64,000 nucleotides of DNA from Volutella citrinella (taxonomy: Eukaryota; Ascomycota; Sordariomycetes; Hypocreales; Nectriaceae). This document shows, piece after piece, positions 22,553 to 31,680 of the stretch. The DNA is taken from assembly GCA_034401135.1 (NCBI GenBank), contig JAWZSP010000002.1, positions 5,208,001 to 5,272,000 on the forward strand, written 5' to 3'. The notes beneath the pieces were generated by a model. That model had not been told where the DNA came from. It saw only the letters and a program-made list of their open reading frames with translations, and did not search any database. The position numbers and the translations under genes were made by a program. Each line of letters begins with the position of its first letter. Within the stretch, counting starts at the first letter, position 1.

Positions 22553-22879
22553 CGTGACGATTCGGCTGCTGAAACTCGGTCATCGCACCCAGGTGGCCCA
22601 TGAGATGGCTGTGCTTTTGAGTACAAAGTTCAGCCTGCTGCAGGGGTGAGCCTAACTAGATCTTGAATTAGGCTAATATGTCACGAGTCAGTCGATGTGC
22701 GGACGGATGATGCGGCCCCACCAACCGGCTCCGCTCCCGTTGTTGAAAGAGGCAACGTGAAGAGACCCGCTTCCCGAGGGAGCCAATAAGGATAGGATTC
22801 GTATAGAATACGGAAAATCGCTTCAAGGGTGACATGGGAGACGACTTGATCGTTGTCATTTGTCCCGAAGCCGAAGGGT

Positions 22880-23300
22880 CCATTTAGGAAAGTCCTGGCA
22901 CTTTATGGTATCCTCCGCCAAGGCCAAAACACGATTGGAGCAGTCGTTGGGGAGGGTTGGTATAGTGGGCCGGCTGTTTAGCGTTGATCCAAACGTCAGC
23001 CGAAAGCATTGGGGTGATAGAATTGGCCTCCTTTCACGACAATATCCGCTGGTCCATGAAGGGCAATTTCGTTTCTGTCCCTATGGATTGCCCGCAGAGG
23101 CCACTTATTCCGCAAGATCAATGCTGTCGACGACTTTTACAAAATGCTCCTGCAAGCGGGAGTGCCTTCGTGGCTGTACCAGGTCATCAACCGGGCGACC
23201 ACGACGTGAGAGCGCTGGGATAGTCTGCTGCCCGAGGGAACCACGAATGGCTGTGGGATGATTCAAAGGATTGACCCCAGTTATCCTACCAAGGATGGGC
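22880..23300 (+). pseudogene. GH78 alpha-L-rhamnosidase remnant
   Basis: Three frames retain separate rhamnosidase blocks. Near 22890-22980: LRQGQNTIGAVVGEGWYSG, the beta-sandwich domain before the catalytic barrel. Near 22984-23100: IRWSMKGNFVSVPMDCPQR, the start of the six-hairpin catalytic domain. Near 23130-23290: FYKMLLQAGVPSWLYQV and then ERWDSLLPEGTTNG, from deeper in the barrel. Long parts between them are deleted, and a TGA replaces the Trp expected just before ERWDS, again a TGG-to-TGA change. The gene would have released rhamnose from pectin or glycosides. It cannot make a protein now. Confidence 0.75.
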
Positions 23301-23514
23301 TTTTTGGTAAGATCGCTAGAAGTTCACAGCCATTGTTAGTCCGGTGATGCAAGTAGGATTGAAGTGTAACCAGTTCAAAATAGCTTCAAAGGGTTAACTT
23401 AGATCCAACCAGAAACGTTTTAGGTAAATCAAAACATGCATGCAGTTATACCGCCCAACCGCCATCCTGATGAAACCATGCATGATATGTGTGTTTATCC
23501 CAGGGGCGAAGGCA

Positions 23515-26112
23515 TCAGTATGCTGGAGGGGCGAAATTCTCTGATAAAGCAAACAAGTTACTGTCAGGGTCAAAATTAATCAGCGCCGGGACTAGGCTGT
23601 CAATGTCGCCCCAGTTTCCTAAGAAGGATAGATCAGGCAGCTCCCCACCAGACTCGGCATTGACATCCATCGGAGGAGCGGCAGGAGGACCGGGCGGCTG
23701 CGGAGCCATGGCTGGGTCAAAGGGGTCGTCGCCAGATCTGTCGGCGGCGGCGTTCACATACCCCCTGGTGGTATATGGTGGGGTCGAAGGGCTCGGATAC
23801 GCCGTGGCCATGCGGCCGACGGAGCCGACGTCGGATGCTGGGCGTCCCAAGAGCCCCGGCTGCGCGCCGTCTGCCCGTCGGAGCGTGATGCCCGGCGTCA
23901 TCATCGGCACGTGGATATCGGTATTCTTCAGCACCGATTCCAAGAATCGAATGGCATAGTCAGCCGAGCAGTACATGTCCTGGAGCTCCTGGAGCGCGTG
24001 GACGCACTGGTAGAAACGGCCGATGCTCATGCTGCGCACGCCCTCATCAGGCGACCGCATGTCGAGCATGTGGATGAGGCTGGCAGAGAGGAATGCGGGT
24101 ACGCTACTAGTGGAGAGGAAACGCAGCTGGCTGCTGGCCTGCAGGTCGAAGGCGAGCCGCGTGACGCCGATGGCAGCTTCAGTCACTTTGCTCCTAGACA
24201 TGGACACCCTGGTGCTCAGGCCGCCTTCATGTTCGGCACCGGTGGAGGCTGAGCCTGCGTAGAATGCCTGTGGCTTGTGCAGCACACCAAGCGTTGTCAA
24301 GTAGATCATATATAGTAGGGCTTGATGCAGGCGAATCATCCGGGCAGCCTTCTCGTTGCCTTCTTGTGAGCCGGGGGTGTACTTGGACCGCGGGTCCTGG
24401 GTGTGACGCCATTCGTTGAGCTCAGCATCGCAGTGGACCAGCTCCTGCTGCTGAGTCTCGGACTGCTTGGGCACCACTACCGCCTTGAGCAGGTACTCGG
24501 ACCCAGTCGTCTGGCTGTCGAGAATTGAATACTGCGAGTGGAGGATGCGACCCAGGCAGAGGCACAGCCTGCTCAGCTCGATTGTCACGACGGCCACGTC
24601 TGAACGCGCCGATGGGTCTGCCTCAGTGAACCTCGATGCTCCGAGCAGCTTGACCAAAGCGGCCGACGGCGCACTCAAGTCAAAGTCTGAGAGAGAGAGC
24701 GGGGTGACACTATACTCGTCGTTGCGTATCCGTGAGGGCCGGCGGATCCCGAGCGCCAGCAGTCGGTCCCTTATCACACAGGACCACCAGATTCTCCGGC
24801 GAAGTTGCTTAGTCTTGGGCAACATACGGAGTCTCTCGGGGTCGCGGTGGAAGCCGCCGACGGTAGCGAGGCTTAGAGCAATACCCATCCAGTACCACGT
24901 ATCCTTGTCATCGTCAGGTCCGTCGTACCAGTAGGTCATGAGGAGAACCGACTGGAGAAGGGCAAGGCGATCCTTTTCGCATTCCATGCTATACAACAAT
25001 CGCACCCTGGCAAAGAAGGCCTTGCGCGCCGCCTTCCTGCTGCGGTAGCCCCGAGCTCGTAGGAGCTTCTCGTTGACGAAAGCGACGCTGGCAAACATGA
25101 CGGCCTGGAATAAAAGCAGGCTGACGCTGCCACCACCCGAGGATCCTCCGACAATCGGGCCTAGGAAGTCTTCGAGGTCGACGGCTGGCATGAAGGGATA
25201 GACAATGTCGACGTAGATGGTGAGGAGCTCGTCTCGGAGGGCGTCGTCCGGGACGGTCAGGGCGCCCTTGTCGCCGAGATAGTTCAAGTCCCTATCACTA
25301 AGGTGGCGCGAAAGAGGCTGGATGTAGGCTGGGAGACGTTGCCGCCTGCATGGTTCCATGAGCTGCTGCATTGAATAATCGCCGGCGTGGTCTGAGCAAG
25401 TAGCCGCGTAGCGAAGGTCCCTTGTGAGAGTTGTGCTGGGAAACACGCCATGCAAGCGTGGCTGCAGCTGCTCGGGCATCACTGGAACGTCATCCATGAC
25501 TGTGTCTGATGCATGTGAAGGTCTCTGTTCATCTGCGAGATTCCGCGTCAGCCATCTCCGGGGAGTCTGCCAGAAGAACGTACTCTCAAAGGAAAGCGAC
25601 ATGAGATAGTCGCTCGGTCGCCCCTCGCGCAGGCCCTGCGAAGCCGCCGCTGGGCTCTCGCTGCAAGACGAGGGCCCATCTCCATCTCTCAAGGGAGCAG
25701 CACGGGCGGCCGGTGCGGCTCGTGGCTCGCTCGGGCCGGGTGAGGGTGGCGACGACGGGCTCTCCTGAGCCGTAGCGGCAGAGGTTGGGTTTTCGGCCAC
25801 AGCCATAGCACCTGCAGCGGCCCTACTCGAGGCACCCGGGCGACGCCCTCTATTTGACTGCTTCACAATGCATTGACTGTCGTCGAGACGACAGTTGGTA
25901 CAGGGCCGGCCACCATTGAGCACATCGCAGCGCACCTTGCGATTCCGGCAGGAGAGGCATGCTTTGGCGGCGCGCCGTTTGATGCGATGGTTGGAATAGT
26001 CCCAAGACTGGGGCTTCTGGCCGGTGCTTGCGTTGACGCTCACGTCGATGCACGGGCCCGGACTAGGCGAGTCTGGCGGCGCTTCTGGGATTGGAGTCAT
26101 CGCGTCTAGCAT
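23515..26112 (-). CDS. Zn2Cys6 transcription factor, cutinase-factor (CTF1/Far)-like
   Basis: Single-exon regulator of about 865 residues. The binuclear zinc cluster lies at about 52-81 with spacing C-x2-C-x6-C-x8-C-x2-C-x6-C (ACLSCRNRKVRCDV, then CTNCRLDDSQC), preceded by the basic KRRAAKA. A Pro/Ser/Ala-rich linker follows, then the fungal-specific regulatory domain (DIVYPFMPAVDLEDFLG, MTYWYDGPDDDKDTWYWMGI, RRRIWWSCVIRDRLLALG). The zinc cluster and middle region resemble cutinase transcription factor 1 beta and FarA/FarB, which control fatty-acid and cutin catabolism. It is the first gene of a run of CoA-dependent catabolic genes, which it may control. The start at 26112 was chosen; an ATG at 26259 would add 49 unconvincing residues. 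Confidence 0.85.
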   Translation of the reverse strand: MLDAMTPIPEAPPDSPSPGPCIDVSVNASTGQKPQSWDYSNHRIKRRAAKACLSCRNRKVRCDVLNGGRPCTNCRLDDSQCIVKQSNRGRRPGASSRAAAGAMAVAENPTSAATAQESPSSPPSPGPSEPRAAPAARAAPLRDGDGPSSCSESPAAASQGLREGRPSDYLMSLSFESTFFWQTPRRWLTRNLADEQRPSHASDTVMDDVPVMPEQLQPRLHGVFPSTTLTRDLRYAATCSDHAGDYSMQQLMEPCRRQRLPAYIQPLSRHLSDRDLNYLGDKGALTVPDDALRDELLTIYVDIVYPFMPAVDLEDFLGPIVGGSSGGGSVSLLLFQAVMFASVAFVNEKLLRARGYRSRKAARKAFFARVRLLYSMECEKDRLALLQSVLLMTYWYDGPDDDKDTWYWMGIALSLATVGGFHRDPERLRMLPKTKQLRRRIWWSCVIRDRLLALGIRRPSRIRNDEYSVTPLSLSDFDLSAPSAALVKLLGASRFTEADPSARSDVAVVTIELSRLCLCLGRILHSQYSILDSQTTGSEYLLKAVVVPKQSETQQQELVHCDAELNEWRHTQDPRSKYTPGSQEGNEKAARMIRLHQALLYMIYLTTLGVLHKPQAFYAGSASTGAEHEGGLSTRVSMSRSKVTEAAIGVTRLAFDLQASSQLRFLSTSSVPAFLSASLIHMLDMRSPDEGVRSMSIGRFYQCVHALQELQDMYCSADYAIRFLESVLKNTDIHVPMMTPGITLRRADGAQPGLLGRPASDVGSVGRMATAYPSPSTPPYTTRGYVNAAADRSGDDPFDPAMAPQPPGPPAAPPMDVNAESGGELPDLSFLGNWGDIDSLVPALINFDPDSNLFALSENFAPPAY

Positions 26113-26746
26113 GTTGAGAAAGGTTGTGGGACAGGAAGCGATGCGCAGGAGGGAATGGGAGCAAGACTGCCACAGCAGCTGCAAGGGTACTGGTGCCTCC
26201 ACGACACTACCTGGGTAGGTACCCCGTGGGGTCGGTGGGCAAGGTCCTAGGGCACCCAAGGCGCTAAGTTTTAGCAGGTAGTCGCCCTGCCTTTACTGGT
26301 TCTCATCACTGCGCCCACTCTCACCTACTCTCAAGCAGCATCTCGACCTAGTCATTTGAAGCGATTCAGCGCAACTCACGTTTACACAAGCTTTCGGGTG
26401 CCGAGCGCAGCCCGGGGTAGATCTCTTTGTCGTCAATTTGTGCACGAGCGTTTTCCTGGCTCGCCGGTCTAAGCCGTTGCAGACTGATTTAGCCTAGGAT
26501 CCTGCTGATGCCCCCCTTTGAATGCCGAGGTTGCCTCGGTTACTTATGACTTGGGTGTCGGAAGGCCGTCCGTGGTAGGACTAGTAGAGACGAGCATTGG
26601 AGCGATATAGGGGCCTCATGGGCTGAACACCTCCAACCAGTCGCAGGGCAATCAAGATATGGCAACCTGGAGAATCCCTTGATAGTGTATTTCTTGGTCA
26701 TGTAATCCTAATAATGTCAAGTGCTTTCTCTACCCCGCAACAAGTC
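26113..26746. other. Intergenic region, no gene recognised
   Basis: About 630 bp upstream of the regulator and downstream of the CoA-transferase. No gene recognised; it should hold the regulator promoter. Confidence 0.4.
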
Positions 26747-28346
26747 TCAGGCGGCGGACACGACGCCTTCCTTCTCCAGCGACTCGGCTTCCTCAGGCCC
26801 AAAGCCAAGTTCCGCGACGATCTCGGCAGTGTGTTGGCCCAGACGGGGTGGCTCACTTCGGATGCTTGGCGTCGTTCTGCTGAACTTGACTGCTGGTCCT
26901 ATGAGGTTGAGCTTACCAGAGACAGCGGCATCCTGTCGCACCTCGGCCACCATGTCTGTTGCATGCGTCTGCGGGTGAGCGAAAGTTCTTTCCATGTTAT
27001 TGATTGGCGCAAACGGGAGACCAGATGCCGTAAAGACGTCGATCCATTCCGCAGTAGACTTAGTTTTAAAGATGGCGCTGAATATGGGTTGGAGCATCTC
27101 GCGGTTCTCCACCCTCCTGGGGTTCGTATTGAATCGTTCGTCTGCCGCGAGGTGGTCGAGTCCCAGCAGCTTGCAGAGTGACGCAAACTGGGCGTCGTTG
27201 GTAGCACCGCAGACGAGATACAAGTCCTTGGTCTCAAAGGCATCGTACGGGGCAATGCTAGGGTGCTGGCAGCCCCATCTCTCCGCCTCTTTACCCAAGT
27301 TCAGCCACCAGCTGCCGACGTTGGTAAGGAGGCTGATTTGTGTCTCGAACAGTGATGCGTCCACCCGCTGGCCGACGCCATCACGCGCGCGGGCAATCAG
27401 TGCAGCCAGAATGGCTCCGTGCAGATAGAGCCCCGTGGACATGTCGATGACTCCAAGACCAGGCCGGACGGGAGGGCCATTGCGCTGGCCCGTCAGGTGT
27501 AGCAGCCCGGCCTCGGCTCCGGCGATGGGGTCATAACCACCGCGGTTGGCATATGGCCCTTTTGTACCATAGCCTGTGGAATATAAGACTACTACTTGCG
27601 TCCCCGACGCGGATGGGGTGAGTTTTCTGCTTACCGGAAATGCTTGCGTATATCAAACCTGGGTTGTGTTCTTTCAGTCGATCGTAGCCGAGGCCCAGGC
27701 GATCCAACGTCCCCGGCTTGAAATTTTCGACTCTGAGCAACACCCCAGCCGTCAGCCACCGCCGCGAGAACATTTTGGTCTCGATTTTGACTCACACGAC
27801 GTCTGCTTTCTTGGCTAGACTCATAAAAATCTCCTTGCCTGTCGGGTGTTTCAGGTTCAGCGCAAGAGACCGCTTGTTACGGTTGATGGCCGAGAAGTAG
27901 TTGGACATTGGCCCGGCTTCCTTCTTCCACGCTGATTCCTCACCTGGCACCATCCAGTGCCTTGTGTCATCCTAAGGCCCTTGCTGTCAGCTCGCAACCG
28001 GTGCGCCTGCATGTCAATGAACCAAGACGTACCCCTTGCCCAACGGCTTCTACCTTGATGACATCCGCGCCATAGTCAGCTAGGATTTGGGTGCAGAACG
28101 GGGCCTATGTAATGTGCGTCAGTTGAAAACTCTGAGGGCCATGCCTATATGCAGCAAGTTAGAGTAGCTTACAGCGAGAACTCTTGAGAGATCCAGAATC
28201 CGCACGCCCTTCAAAGCAGCATCAGGCTTTGGGGAATCGCCGTTGGAGGCTGACGTGAAGTGCCTTGCCCAAGTTTCCATCAAGTGGTGAGAACTCAGGG
28301 ACGGCGCTGCGACGATGCGTCGACCAAGGTGATAAAGAGGCCTCAT
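26747..28346 (-). CDS. Class III CoA-transferase (CaiB/BaiF), SUGCT-like, mitochondrial
   Basis: Transfers CoA from a donor such as succinyl-CoA to a carboxylic acid. Exons near 28174-28346, 28030-28104, 27790-27960, 27630-27770 and 26747-27580 give a normal-length family III protein. The basic N-terminus [19 protein letters not shown] looks like a mitochondrial presequence; then [27 protein letters not shown] and the core [28 protein letters not shown]. The Asp of GGYD is the expected acyl-accepting catalytic residue. The closest animal type is SUGCT, succinate-hydroxymethylglutarate/glutarate CoA-transferase. Lying next to an acyl-CoA dehydrogenase and a mitochondrial carrier, it probably performs the activation step of a mitochondrial acid-degrading pathway. 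Confidence 0.85.
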
Positions 28347-28770
28347 CTTGGCAGTTGATGCGTCTTATTGGCCTTGAATTTGCCGTCTGCAATAGCAACA
28401 AGATTGTGGCGGACGGAGAATATCATTTGTAGATTCCATGCCCAAATCACTCCAGGGTCTTAACCCGGGATTGTTCCGGGCATGGAGCCTCCACTCCCAT
28501 GGACTGTGCCCGCATATATCTAATAACCTCGGATAGATATATGACTTCGGGAGTCATATCTGTTGTGATGTCCGACCTCGGTGATCAATGGGCATATCGA
28601 CCCCGCCCTACCAAAGAGCGAGCAATGATATAAAAAAAGAAGGGAAATGTGAATACACGCTTTGCTCTTGATTCGGAGACCAACTATTGCAACTTCATTC
28701 TGATTTGGTTTAACACGTGTATCTAGGAATGGAAGGTTCAGACAACCATCAGGGTAGATGAACAACTCTT

Positions 28771-30051
28771 CTAATAGCTCTTGGGCAAGCCCAGGACCCT
28801 CTGCCCAATGTAGTTCTTGATCATCTCGCCACTCACTGGGGCGATGCGTGGAAGCATGGCTTCTCTCAGGTACCTCTCCACATGATACTCCTTGGCGTAT
28901 CCCATGCCGCCGTGGGATAGCACAGCCCTTTCAGCAGCCTTGAAGGCAGCCTCGGCGGCCAGAAACTTGCCTGCATTGGCATACTCGCCATCTGCGTAAC
29001 CTTGATCGTACAGTTTGGCGGACAGGTACACCATCAACCGAGCGCTCTCGAGTTGCATCCAACACTCGGCCAACGGGTGCTGAATTCCTTGGTACTTTCC
29101 GACAGGCTGACCGAAGACGACCCTTTGGTTGACGTATTGAGCAGTGCGGCGAAGAGCGGCATATCCGATCCCTAGAGCTTCAGAGGCTACGAGGACGCGC
29201 TCCGCATTCATGCCGTGCATGATCATCTTGAACCCGTCGCCCTCGGCTCCCACCCTGTCCTCGGCAGGCACTTTCCAGTTGTCAAAGAAGAGAACGTTGG
29301 TGTCGACTGCGTTTCGGCCCATCTTGGGAATCGGGGTGACTTGAACCGCGTCCCTGTTGAGGTCCGTGTAGAAGAGGGACAGGCCTTGGGTTGGCTTCTG
29401 CACTTGATCCAACGGCGTCGTCCTGACCAGGATCAAGATCTTGTCGGCAACTTGGGCCGTGGAGATGAACGTCTTGGAACCGCTGACAAGGTAGTGGTCG
29501 CCCTCTCGCTTCGCAGAGGACTGCAGTCGCAACGTGTCCAGGCCAGTGTTGGGCTCGGTGACTCCGAAGCAGGCACGCTCCTTGCCTTGGATGAGGGGGG
29601 GGAGCCAGCGCTCTCTCTGTTGGTCGGTGCCAAACTTGGCGACGGGCTCCAGGCCGAAGATGTTCATGTGGACCGAGGACGCGCCGTTCATGCCTGCACC
29701 GGACTCAGAAATTGTTTGCAGCATGACGGCGGCCTCTGAGATGCCCAGCCCGGAGCCGCCGTACTCGGTGGGCATGCAGATACCGAGCCAACCGTTGGAA
29801 GCGAGATCTTTGTACAGCTCCCATGGAAACTTGTGCTTGGAATCCATCTCCATCCAGTACTCATCCGTGTAATTGGCGCATATCTGGGCAACAGCCTCAC
29901 GGACAGAGCGCTGAGACTCACTCCAGCCGGGAACGTCCGTCGGGAGGTAGTCGGTGGCGCGAGTGTGGATGAAGCGGCTCGAAGGTCGGAGTGCTTGACA
30001 GATTCGAGACGTGCTCGGCCGCAGACGAACGCCAGATACTAGTCGCTGCAT
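28771..30051 (-). CDS. Acyl-CoA dehydrogenase, mitochondrial
   Basis: FAD enzyme that introduces a 2,3 double bond into an acyl-CoA. From the start at 30051 it has 426 residues; MQRLVSGVRLRPSTSRIC is an arginine-rich presequence. Family blocks: TEYGGSGLGISEAAVML, ACFGVTEPNTGLDT (FAD/substrate loop), KTFISTAQVADKILILVRTT, and a C-terminal HGGMGYAKEYHVERYLRE. The usual catalytic Glu of the C-terminal EGT motif is not present (APVSGE near 404-409); instead a Glu sits in GMNAERVLVA at about 284, the place used by isovaleryl-CoA dehydrogenase. This points to a branched or unusual substrate. It lies about 0.4 kb upstream of the CoA-transferase on the same strand. Substrate remains inferred. Confidence 0.88.
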   Translation of the reverse strand: MQRLVSGVRLRPSTSRICQALRPSSRFIHTRATDYLPTDVPGWSESQRSVREAVAQICANYTDEYWMEMDSKHKFPWELYKDLASNGWLGICMPTEYGGSGLGISEAAVMLQTISESGAGMNGASSVHMNIFGLEPVAKFGTDQQRERWLPPLIQGKERACFGVTEPNTGLDTLRLQSSAKREGDHYLVSGSKTFISTAQVADKILILVRTTPLDQVQKPTQGLSLFYTDLNRDAVQVTPIPKMGRNAVDTNVLFFDNWKVPAEDRVGAEGDGFKMIMHGMNAERVLVASEALGIGYAALRRTAQYVNQRVVFGQPVGKYQGIQHPLAECWMQLESARLMVYLSAKLYDQGYADGEYANAGKFLAAEAAFKAAERAVLSHGGMGYAKEYHVERYLREAMLPRIAPVSGEMIKNYIGQRVLGLPKSY

Positions 30052-30482
30052 TTTGGGGGAGACGGCAGATGAGAAGGAGATTTTGAGTTGCATCCCATGA
30101 CGATCATTGGAGTAGCATACGCGGAGGCAATAAAAAGAATCATTCCGAGGCCTTATCCGGCCGTGGTAGATGGATGCACGCACAATGGCCCTCGTAACTA
30201 GATCGGCCAATTTCTGCGGATGGGCGGAGGCCAGGAGCAAGAAGCAGTAGCCGAGGGGACCAACCCTCTCCATTGCCGAGGGCTTTAATTTGTGTACCAA
30301 CACGACGAGTGACGGAATGGGTGACGGTGATTTGGTGAGTCAACCAACCCCGGTAGCCGCCTTATTGTTAGGGGCCACCACAACATACTAGTTACTTTCC
30401 ATCGTTTCTTATTAGTTGGACGAGGCTACTGTGAGGCCCTCGCCTACCATCAAGTCACATTTCACCCCGGACAGTCTGGACA

Positions 30483-31499
30483 ATGGGAGCCTCAATCTTG
30501 CAGCGACAATCACGAGAGTCACTCAAGGCAATAATCGATGGAGGGTCGCCATTCGTTGTGGGCTGCGGCGCTGGTATGATTGCCACTACGTGCATCCAAC
30601 CCATAGACACCATCAAAGTCCGGATGCAGCTGATGGATCACAGTCACAGCACAGGCAAAGCATCGCCTTGGTCTGTTGCCAAGGGCATCATCAGGCAGGG
30701 AGGCGTCCCGAACCTGTACCAGGGTCTGTCAGCAGCGCTGCTCAAGCAATTCGTCTACGGCACCATGAGGATGGGCCTGTTCTCGACCTTTGAGCGCCAC
30801 CTGGACCAGAGAGCTCGCGAAAAGGGACAGAGTCTCGGCTTTGGCGGCAGGGCCCTCGCCGGCATCAGCGCAGGCAGCATCGCCGCTCTGGTCGCGAACC
30901 CGACTGACGTCGGACTGGTCCGGATGCAAGCCGATGGCATGAAGCCGCTGGAGCAGCGGAAACACTACTCTTCTGCATTTGACGCACTGAGACGCATCTC
31001 CCGCGAGGAGGGAGTCCTTGCGTTGTGGAAAGGCGTCACACCGACCGTCATTCGGGCCATGTCCACCAACTTTGGCCAGCTTGCCTGCTTCTCGGAAGCA
31101 AAGCACCAGATTGGCAAATATTCACATCTCTCTGGCCAAGTTCGCACAGCCCTTGCTGCTGCTGTGGCTGGCCTGGCCGGTACAGTTGTGAGCCTCCCGT
31201 TCGACTTTGTCAAGACCAGGCTGCAAAACCAGTCCATGGCGTCCACCACCAGCATCCCCATGTACTCGGGCACTCTGGATTGCTTTCTCAAAACCATGCG
31301 GAAAGAAGGTCCCCTCAGATTCTATCGCGACTTCTGGCCATACTTCATGAGAGTGGCACCCCACTCGTAAGCTCTCCCCCCTCCCCTCTCTTTGGGGGCA
31401 CTCTCTTTCGCAGCCGTGACCTCACACCACTACCTTAGAGTAATCGCTTTATTCCTTGCAGACCAAGCCAATGAATACATTAGATCTCGTCAATGGTAG
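30483..31499 (+). CDS. Mitochondrial carrier, oxoglutarate/dicarboxylate type
   Basis: SLC25-family inner-membrane exchanger of about 315 residues in two exons (30483-31366 and 31439-31499); the second restores the usual C-terminus VIALFLADQANEYIRS. All three carrier repeats are present, with signatures PIDTIKVRM, PTDVGLVRM and PFDFVKTRL; the middle one lacks the usual basic residue at its last position (PTDVGL). The layout and lengths resemble the oxoglutarate/malate carrier. It is transcribed away from the acyl-CoA dehydrogenase, with 431 bp between the starts. In this setting it may bring the dicarboxylate substrate, or an exchange partner such as malate or 2-oxoglutarate, across the mitochondrial membrane. 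Confidence 0.88.
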
Positions 31500-31680
31500 G
31501 GGAGAAGGGCTAGGACTTTGCAAGAAAGCGGTCGTTAGTTGTGTTGTTCTCGGTGCGATCGACTTCGCATCGCGAGCATCTTGGACATGCAGTAGACAAT
31601 ACACAGTAGTTCAAGACAGCGAGCAGAGAAAAGAATACCCAGACAATGTCTGTCGCATTTGTACGTTGGGAGACTAGTAT

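Noticed and set aside
29215..29739. 174-codon frame opposite the acyl-CoA dehydrogenase
   Set aside because: Antisense shadow of a well-supported gene; no domain.
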